A stretch of DNA of 39,670 nt from Chloroflexota bacterium (lineage in GTDB: Bacteria > Chloroflexota > Dehalococcoidia > UBA1151 > TMED-70): the NCBI GenBank assembly GCA_002711965.1, contig PASM01000018.1, positions 41,732 to 81,401 on the forward strand. Direction: 5' to 3'. Under the pieces are notes generated by a model. It had not been told where the DNA came from. It searched no databases and saw only the letters and a list, made by a program, of their open reading frames with translations. Position 1 is the stretch's first letter. The number at the start of each line of letters is the position of its first letter. The position numbers and the translations under genes were made by a program. This document shows, piece by piece, positions 33,968 through 39,670 of the stretch.

Positions 33968-34450
33968 ATGAATGAATGGAAAGGAATAGCATTAGCAGAA
34001 GAAATTAATTCTCATATTCCTAATAGTGTAGTTTCTAGTGACAAAGATTCTGTCTATATTGAAACAGAAAAAATTTATGAAGTTTTGAAGTTTTTAAAGG
34101 AAACTTCAGGTTTTTCTTTTGATCTTTTGTCATCAGTCACTGCAGTTGATTATATTGATCACTTTGAAGTTGTTTATCACCTTAAATCTCTAATAACTTT
34201 ATCTAAGGCAACAATTAAGACTAAACTAGGTTTTGGGAGGGAAGATCAGCCAGAAATAGATAGTGTTTATTCGCTATGGAAAGGTGCTGATTTTCAAGAA
34301 AGAGAAATTTTTGATTTGATGGGAATATATTTTAATAATCATCCTAATCTAAAGAGGATACTTCTATGGGATGGTTTTCCAGGGCACCCACTAAGAAAAG
34401 ATTTTGTAACCAACTCTCAATCTATAATTCCTAATGAGGATGAAAACTGA
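33968..34450 (+). CDS. nuoC: NADH-quinone oxidoreductase subunit C
   Basis: 160-residue subunit of the hydrophilic arm (30 kDa family). Signature: WKGADFQEREIFDLMGIYF, then HPNLKRILLWDGFPGHPLRKDF. The GGAG upstream of ATG 33968 is about 11 bases away. Separate from nuoD, not fused; stop and start share one base (TGATG). Confidence 0.94.
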   Translation: MNEWKGIALAEEINSHIPNSVVSSDKDSVYIETEKIYEVLKFLKETSGFSFDLLSSVTAVDYIDHFEVVYHLKSLITLSKATIKTKLGFGREDQPEIDSVYSLWKGADFQEREIFDLMGIYFNNHPNLKRILLWDGFPGHPLRKDFVTNSQSIIPNEDEN

Positions 34451-35562
34451 TGTCAATTAAGAGTGAACCGATAACAATTAATTTGGGCCCTCAACATCCA
34501 TCTACTCATGGTGTTTTTAGAATGCGAGTTACTTTTGATGGTGAGACAATAATTGATGTTGAGCCAATTTTTGGTTATTTGCATAGAGGATCTGAAAAGT
34601 TGGCAGAGGAGAGAACATATACTCAAGTAGTTACTCTAACTGACAGAATGGACTATGTTTCATCAATGTTGAATAATCAAGGATATATTTTAGCTGTTGA
34701 AAAGCTTTCAAATATAAAGCCTGAAACTAGAGGAGTATGGCTTAGAATGATAGCTTCTGAGTTACAAAGAATCGCAAGTCATTTAGTTGCTGTAGGATTC
34801 TTGATTCAAGATCTTGGAGCATGGGGAACCCCTTTAACTTATGCAATGAGAGAAAGAGAAAAAATCCTTCAGATGTTTGAAATGTTATGTGGAGCCAGAA
34901 TAACAAACTCATATATGCGTCCTGGTGGAGTATTTATGGATGCTCCTCAGCAATTTTGGGATAATCTCTCAAGCTTTATAGATGAATTCCCAGCAGCAGT
35001 CGATGAATTAGAAAGATTATTGACATCTAATGAAATTATATTTTCAAGAACTAAAGGCGTAGCAGTTTTAACTCCTGAGCAAGCTATTAATGCATCTATT
35101 ACAGGTCCAATATTAAGATCTACTGGAGTGCCGTGGGACTTAAGAAAAAATGACCCTTATGATTATTATGACAAAGTGGACTTTGAAATACCTGTTCACA
35201 ATGCTGGAGATAACTATTCAAGATATTTACTTAGAGTACAAGAAATGAGGGAAAGTTTAAAAATAGTAAAGCAATGTGTTGATTTTATTGAACCTGGACC
35301 TGTAAGGCCACATCATGATGATGTTCCTTTTCTTTTAAGACCTCCTAAAGGTGACTGCTATGTTGCTATTGAAGGATCAAAAGGCGAATTAGGTTTTTAC
35401 TTAGTTTCTGATGGTTCTATTTCTCCTTACAGATGGCATGTTAGATCATCTTCACTTATAAACTTGACACTATTGAGAGAAATGCTTATCGGAACTCTTT
35501 TTGGAGATTTATTTGTAACTTTTGGAGGAATAGATATTAATATGGGAGAAGTTGATAGATAA
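34450..35562 (+). CDS. nuoD: NADH-quinone oxidoreductase subunit D
   Basis: 370-residue 49 kDa subunit that forms the quinone pocket with nuoB. NLGPQHPSTHGVFRMRV contains the conserved His of the quinone headgroup site. GYLHRGSEKLAEERTYTQVV, DRMDYVSSMLNN and the C-terminal FGGIDINMGEVDR are characteristic. One-base overlaps with nuoC and nuoH indicate tight translational coupling. Confidence 0.96.
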   Translation: MSIKSEPITINLGPQHPSTHGVFRMRVTFDGETIIDVEPIFGYLHRGSEKLAEERTYTQVVTLTDRMDYVSSMLNNQGYILAVEKLSNIKPETRGVWLRMIASELQRIASHLVAVGFLIQDLGAWGTPLTYAMREREKILQMFEMLCGARITNSYMRPGGVFMDAPQQFWDNLSSFIDEFPAAVDELERLLTSNEIIFSRTKGVAVLTPEQAINASITGPILRSTGVPWDLRKNDPYDYYDKVDFEIPVHNAGDNYSRYLLRVQEMRESLKIVKQCVDFIEPGPVRPHHDDVPFLLRPPKGDCYVAIEGSKGELGFYLVSDGSISPYRWHVRSSSLINLTLLREMLIGTLFGDLFVTFGGIDINMGEVDR

Positions 35563-36761
35563 TGTTTGAATTTATTTATAATATTCTTGATTTTTTATTT
35601 GGCCTTGTAATAAAGGACATCATGTTTGAAACATATATACTTACAGGATTGACAGGGATTATCATAGGTTTTGCTGTAATAAATGGAGTCCTTGGTGGGG
35701 TATTAGCTCTAATATGGGGAGAAAGAAGACTTTTAGGAAGATTCCAACAAAGAACTGGTCCAAATAGATGGGGACCTCAAGGGATTCTTACATCTACTGC
35801 TGATGCAGTCAAAGTTATGTTTAAGGAAGACATTGTGCCTGAAGAGGCTGATAAGTACATATTTAATGTAGCGCCACTGCTTTTAGTAATTCCGGTTTTT
35901 ATCATTTTTTCAGTAATTCCTTTCGGAATAAGTTTATATGCAGTTGATATAAATGTAAGTGCTTTATTTATTCTTGCAATAACTTCAATTAGTGGATTAT
36001 CTATAATTTGTGCTGCTTGGGCTTCTGCAAATAGGATTGCAATATTTTCTGCTTTGAGGTCAGTCGCTATGCTTATCTCGTATGAAATACCAGTTGGCCT
36101 TTCATTGGTTGGAATTCTTTTGATATGTGAATCTATGTCGGTTATGGATATTGTAATTTACCAAAAAATCCCTTTTATTTTAATTCAACCTGTAGCAGCA
36201 ATAGTTTTCTTCTTAGGTTCACTTGCAGAAATCAATAGAACTCCTTTTGATCTTACTGAAGCAGAATCTGAATTAGCTGCTGGGTATCAAAATGATTATT
36301 CTGGTATGAAATGGGGATTGTTTTACCTAGGAGAATTTGCAGCAGCAATAGCAGCTGCAACTGTATTTTCTACCTTGTTTTTAGGTGGGCCTAATGGTCC
36401 TTTTTTGCCAGGTATTTTTTGGTTGACAATAAAAGTAGTTGCAGTTTTATTTTTTATAATATGGATTCGAGCATCTTGGCCAAGATTTAGAATTGATCAA
36501 GTCTTGAATTTAGCTTGGAAAGGATTATTTGAATTAACATTAGTAAATATTATAGTAACCTCTATAGCTGTAATTATTTGGACAGATGCAGACTCAAATA
36601 GACTGATATATATAGGTTTAGCAAATTGGATTTTTGCTTTCCCATTTGTAATTTTGATTTTTAAAATGTTGAAAACTAGTAATTATCAGGACACTAATAA
36701 AGAATCTATGAGTTATCCAATCGGTTCAGATACTCCTAAATTTATGAAGGAGAAAAGTTAA
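35562..36761 (+). CDS. nuoH: NADH-quinone oxidoreductase subunit H
   Basis: 399-residue membrane subunit at the junction of the arms, with about eight or nine helices. GRFQQRTGPNRWGPQGIL, ADAVKVMFKEDIVPEEAD and EINRTPFDLTEAESELAAGYQNDYSGMKW are family hallmarks. It directly follows nuoD, with none of nuoE, nuoF or nuoG between them. Confidence 0.95.
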   Translation: MFEFIYNILDFLFGLVIKDIMFETYILTGLTGIIIGFAVINGVLGGVLALIWGERRLLGRFQQRTGPNRWGPQGILTSTADAVKVMFKEDIVPEEADKYIFNVAPLLLVIPVFIIFSVIPFGISLYAVDINVSALFILAITSISGLSIICAAWASANRIAIFSALRSVAMLISYEIPVGLSLVGILLICESMSVMDIVIYQKIPFILIQPVAAIVFFLGSLAEINRTPFDLTEAESELAAGYQNDYSGMKWGLFYLGEFAAAIAAATVFSTLFLGGPNGPFLPGIFWLTIKVVAVLFFIIWIRASWPRFRIDQVLNLAWKGLFELTLVNIIVTSIAVIIWTDADSNRLIYIGLANWIFAFPFVILIFKMLKTSNYQDTNKESMSYPIGSDTPKFMKEKS

Positions 36762-37439
36762 ATGATAGGATTTGGTTTAATAAAGGGCTTGTCAGTTACA
36801 TTCAGAAATCTTTTTTCTCCAGTTTTTACAGTTCAATATCCTGATAAACGTGTAGGTGTATTTGGGTTAGCTAAAAGTAGAAACTTATCTATTTTGCAGC
36901 TATTTAAAGAAGACTCAAAACAATTTTTATATGCAGTTTTGGGATTAGCTACAGTAAAAGTTAAGAATGAACAATTTCCAAGATTTAGAGGAAATGAGTT
37001 TGTTTGGTATGACGACAGATGTACAGCATGCGCTTCATGCGCTAAGTATTGCCCTCTTGGAATTATAGAAATTGTTACACATGCCAGTGGAGAGAATCTT
37101 CAGGCTGGAGAAAATTATGCTATAGATAAATTTGATATTGATACAGGAAGATGTATGTTTTGTGGACTATGTGTAGAAGCTTGCCCGTATGATGCTTTGC
37201 ATATGGGAACTGATTTTGAAAGAGGAAATTATCACAGATCAAATCTGGTTTTAGATAAAGAAACTCTTATTTCGCAGGTTAAAAATCCTAGTAGTTGGTT
37301 TAGACCACAGTTTGAGGAAAAAGAATATAATCCATGGGATTCTGAGATTTCAGATTACAAAGAAGCAGGTAGGCATGAGAAACCTAGTAATGAAAAAATT
37401 AAACAAAATTGGGTAAATAAGAGGAAATTTAATGGATAA
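36762..37439 (+). CDS. nuoI: NADH-quinone oxidoreductase subunit I
   Basis: 225-residue ferredoxin-like subunit with two [4Fe-4S] motifs: Cys87/90/93/97 (CTACASCAKYCP) and Cys131/134/137/141 (CMFCGLCVEACP). The C-terminal tail after residue 150 is charged and longer than in E. coli. AAGGAG lies nine bases before ATG 36762. Without nuoEFG it would be the likely entry point for electrons from ferredoxin or an unknown donor. Confidence 0.95.
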   Translation: MIGFGLIKGLSVTFRNLFSPVFTVQYPDKRVGVFGLAKSRNLSILQLFKEDSKQFLYAVLGLATVKVKNEQFPRFRGNEFVWYDDRCTACASCAKYCPLGIIEIVTHASGENLQAGENYAIDKFDIDTGRCMFCGLCVEACPYDALHMGTDFERGNYHRSNLVLDKETLISQVKNPSSWFRPQFEEKEYNPWDSEISDYKEAGRHEKPSNEKIKQNWVNKRKFNG

Positions 37440-38076
37440 TTCTTTGTTAGATATTTTTATTATTTTTGTATCAATAATTGGAATAGCAAGCGCAATTTAT
37501 GTTGTAGCTCAAACTAATGTTTTTAGAGCAGCTATTGCTCTAGCTTTATCATTTATGACTGTTGCGGTGGTATTTTTTGCCATAAATGCAGAATTTTTAG
37601 GTGCCGTACAGATTTTAGTATACATTGGAGCAGTATCAGTATTAATGGCATTTTCTGTTTTGCTTGTAAAGGATTTACAAACAGCATCTTCTTCAACAAT
37701 GGGAGTAAAATATATTCTTTCTTCTTTAACTTCTTTGTTGATTTTTATAGTTTTAGTTTTTGTAATTGTTGGTACAGATTGGGAAAAAACTCATGAAATT
37801 TCAGATCCAATTATTAATGAAATTTTATTTGATAAATATGCAATTGATAAAGAAAAGGGAATTATTACGACAGTTTCTCCAGAAACTAATATTTCTGAAG
37901 TTCGGGATGGTTTAATTAATGATTCTATAATCCCTATAGGCTCAATGTTATCTACTAAGTATTTTATATCTCTACAAATTATAGGGCTAATAATTGTAGC
38001 TTGCGTTATAGGTTCAATTGCTGTGACAAAAAATACAATTGAAAATGATGAAGAAGGAGATATTGAAGCAATATGA
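37432..38076 (+). CDS. nuoJ: NADH-quinone oxidoreductase subunit J
   Basis: 214-residue membrane subunit with five helices. NVFRAAIALALSFMTVAVVFFAINAEFLG and ILVYIGAVSVLMAFSVLLVKD are family segments. A long polar loop (about 125-165) separates the fourth and fifth helices. GAGG precedes ATG 37432; it overlaps nuoI by eight bases and nuoK by four. Confidence 0.93.
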   Translation: MDNSLLDIFIIFVSIIGIASAIYVVAQTNVFRAAIALALSFMTVAVVFFAINAEFLGAVQILVYIGAVSVLMAFSVLLVKDLQTASSSTMGVKYILSSLTSLLIFIVLVFVIVGTDWEKTHEISDPIINEILFDKYAIDKEKGIITTVSPETNISEVRDGLINDSIIPIGSMLSTKYFISLQIIGLIIVACVIGSIAVTKNTIENDEEGDIEAI

Positions 38077-38417
38077 CCTTAGAAATTATATTAATTTTTT
38101 CATCAGCTCTTTTTTCTATAGGGATTTTTGGATTACTTACAAGAAAAAATATTGTCATTACATTGATGTCTTTAGAATTGATTTTCAATTCAGTAGTTTT
38201 GTCTGTAGTCGCATTTAATCGATATAGCATGAGCTCTATGGCTTTCAACGAGATTAATGTAGATAATTTTTTTGGAGTTTTATCAGGAAACATACTTGGT
38301 ATTTTTATAATTTGTGTAGCTGCAGGTGAAACTGCATTGGCTCTTGCAATGGTTTTGGCTTTAGGTAAATTTAAGTCCACAGTAGAACTTAGTGACTTAT
38401 CAGAAATGAAGAATTAA
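38073..38417 (+). CDS. nuoK: NADH-quinone oxidoreductase subunit K
   Basis: 114-residue, three-helix proton-channel subunit. FGLLTRKNIVITLMSLELIFNSV contains the conserved Glu in helix 2, and GIFIICVAAGETALALAMVLAL contains the Glu of helix 3. Starts in an ATGA overlap with nuoJ. Confidence 0.94.
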   Translation: MTLEIILIFSSALFSIGIFGLLTRKNIVITLMSLELIFNSVVLSVVAFNRYSMSSMAFNEINVDNFFGVLSGNILGIFIICVAAGETALALAMVLALGKFKSTVELSDLSEMKN

Positions 38418-38419
38418 TT

Positions 38420-38614
38420 ATGTGGATTGATTATAAAAAAGTTAATAATCTAAGTATTGCTGAAACTTATAAAAATTTGCTAGAAGCAGAAGGATTGCCA
38501 ACAAGGATAATTCCTGAAGATGGATTATTAAATTGGTCAGAACTATCAAAATTTAGAATATTAGTCCCTAAGGGTCGAGAACATGTGGCTGATGAAATAA
38601 TAAGAAAAGTATAA
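38420..38614 (+). CDS. DUF2007-like small protein within the nuo cluster
   Basis: 64 residues, soluble. MWIDYKKVNNLSIAETYKNLLEAEGLPTRI and FRILVPKGREHVADEII resemble the DUF2007 (putative signal-transducing) family, whose members start with MW, have an LLEAEGIP helix and end with a V-P-E segment. It lies two bases after nuoK and nine before nuoL, so it must be translated with them. The Shine-Dalgarno is poor. Role in complex I assembly or regulation is only a guess from position. Confidence 0.72.
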   Translation: MWIDYKKVNNLSIAETYKNLLEAEGLPTRIIPEDGLLNWSELSKFRILVPKGREHVADEIIRKV

Positions 38615-38623
38615 GGAGATACT

Positions 38624-39670
38624 TTGATTGAAACTTTAGCATTAATTATATTAGGATTACCTTTTTTTGTATTTGTAACAAATGCTTTGTTTATTAGGTA
38701 TAAACTTGGATCTACAAGTGGAACTTCTGGATTATTAAATGTTTCAGGTATGGGTATTTGTTTAGTCTTATCAATTTTTGTTATTTTCAACCTAGATCAT
38801 TCTGAAAACAAATATGTTTTTTCATGGATATCTATTAATAATATTTCACTAGATTTTTCAGTAATGGTAGATCCTCTAACAGCAATAATGTTAGTTGTGG
38901 TTTCTGGTATTTCATTCCTAGTACAAATTTATTCAATTGGATATATGCATGGAGATAAAAGTTATACAAGATATTTTGCATATATGGCTCTTTTTACAGG
39001 CTCAATGCTTGGATTAGTTATATCAAGAAATATACTTCAATTATTTATTTTTTGGGAGTTAGTAGGAGTTTCATCTTATCTTCTAATTGGATTTTGGCAT
39101 GAAAGAAGTTCTGCAGCTGCAGCAGCAAAAAAAGCTTTTATTATGACTCGATTAGGTGATTTTGGTTTTTTATTTTCAATTATTTATTTATTCAATATAG
39201 ATTCCTCATATCTTCAAATCCCTGTTTTATATGAAGCAATATTGGATGAAAAAATATCATCTAGTGTAGCAACTATATTAGCAGTTGGTTTTTTAATAGG
39301 TGGGATTGGTAAATCTGCTCAATTCCCACTTCATAATTGGCTTCCTGATGCTATGGAAGGCCCTACCTCTGTTTCAGCACTTATTCATTCGGCCACTATG
39401 GTTACGGCAGGAGTCTTCTTGGTGGCAAGATTATTTCCATTATTCCAAATTTCAGAAATAATGCCGTTAATAGCTATCGTAGGTTGTTTGACCTCATTTA
39501 TATCTGCAACTATGGCACTTTCTACTACTGATATCAAAAGAGTTCTTGCATATTCGACTATTTCCCAATTAGGTTATATGTTTATGGCCCTTGGATTAGG
39601 TGCTTATACTGCAGCTATTTTCCATCTATTTACTCATGCATTTTTCAAAGCTGGATTATTTTTAAGTTCA
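38624..39670 (+). CDS. nuoL: NADH-quinone oxidoreductase subunit L, 3' truncated by window edge
   Basis: The frame is open to the last base, giving the first 349 residues of the antiporter-like membrane subunit. The start is TTG 38624 (MIETLALIILGLPFFVF), five bases after AAGGAG. Conserved proton-path elements are visible: the Glu in FWELVGVSSYLLIGFW, the Lys in GKSAQFPLHNWLPDAMEGPTS, and SALIHSATMVTAGVFLVAR with its His. The remainder, and probably nuoM and nuoN, lie beyond the window. Confidence 0.94.
   Translation, partial: MIETLALIILGLPFFVFVTNALFIRYKLGSTSGTSGLLNVSGMGICLVLSIFVIFNLDHSENKYVFSWISINNISLDFSVMVDPLTAIMLVVVSGISFLVQIYSIGYMHGDKSYTRYFAYMALFTGSMLGLVISRNILQLFIFWELVGVSSYLLIGFWHERSSAAAAAKKAFIMTRLGDFGFLFSIIYLFNIDSSYLQIPVLYEAILDEKISSSVATILAVGFLIGGIGKSAQFPLHNWLPDAMEGPTSVSALIHSATMVTAGVFLVARLFPLFQISEIMPLIAIVGCLTSFISATMALSTTDIKRVLAYSTISQLGYMFMALGLGAYTAAIFHLFTHAFFKAGLFLSS

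Noticed and set aside
38006..38380. Open frame on the minus strand opposite nuoK
   Set aside because: Antisense shadow of a conserved membrane subunit; no family features.

Overview
The window is a strongly AT-rich (about 30% GC by eye), densely packed bacterial chromosome segment. No gap between genes exceeds about 210 bases. Several convergent gene pairs overlap at their stop codons and many operon neighbours overlap by 1 to 16 bases. There are no transposases, phage genes or CRISPR arrays. Several traits suggest a streamlined, probably marine Chloroflexota bacterium of the SAR202 type: four mandelate racemase/enolase-superfamily paralogues within 7 kb, an LprG-type lipoprotein paired with a 14-helix MFS exporter, an actinobacterial/Chloroflexi-like ValS and sulfite-oxidase-like protein, and a complex I cluster without nuoEFG. 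This placement is inference from gene content, not a phylogeny.

Layout. 1-2457 (+): valS, cut at its 5' end. 2486-10257 (-): a nine-gene run, in transcription order folD, pdhA, pdhB, pdhC, thyX, coaX, coaBC, an unknown 84-residue protein and an RraA-like protein. 10323-10682 (+): acpS. 10687-12815 (-): an LprG/LppX-like lipoprotein overlapping a DHA2 MFS transporter. 12902-15457 (+): a TPP riboswitch followed by thiZ, thiX and thiY for uptake of a thiamine precursor. 15450-16334 (-): an SMP-30 lactonase-like gene. 16394-17194 (+): thiD. 17198-21167 (-): a five-gene run with an acid-sugar dehydratase-like enolase, XdhC, a MocA-like transferase, an unknown 103-residue protein and an SDR dehydrogenase. 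21288-22380 (+): a CAT-anticodon tRNA followed at once by a zinc alcohol dehydrogenase. 22377-27183 (-): three more enolase-superfamily genes, a sulfite-oxidase-like molybdoprotein and its flavin reductase. 27256-29322 (+): a large envelope protein of unknown function. 29323-29979 (-): a cyclophilin lipoprotein. 30025-31963 (+): lipB and threonine synthase. 31960-32577 (-): a GNAT acetyltransferase. 32670-39670 (+): a SelW-like redox protein, then nuoABCDHIJK, a DUF2007-like small gene and nuoL, which runs off the end.

How the genes work together. Much of the left half serves pyruvate dehydrogenase and its cofactors. ThiXYZ and ThiD feed TPP to E1, LipB supplies the lipoyl group of E2, and CoaX/CoaBC make the CoA that accepts the acetyl group and that AcpS also uses. 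The middle looks like a sugar-acid oxidation region (dehydrogenases, lactonase, dehydratases, RraA-like lyase) plus molybdenum-cofactor maturation. The right end is respiratory.

The most unusual spot is 12.8-13.0 kb. The divergent lipoprotein and thiZ genes have no ATG, GTG or TTG at the start their proteins require, and both have an ATT at good distance from a Shine-Dalgarno sequence. The thiZ ATT appears to lie inside stem P1 of the TPP riboswitch.
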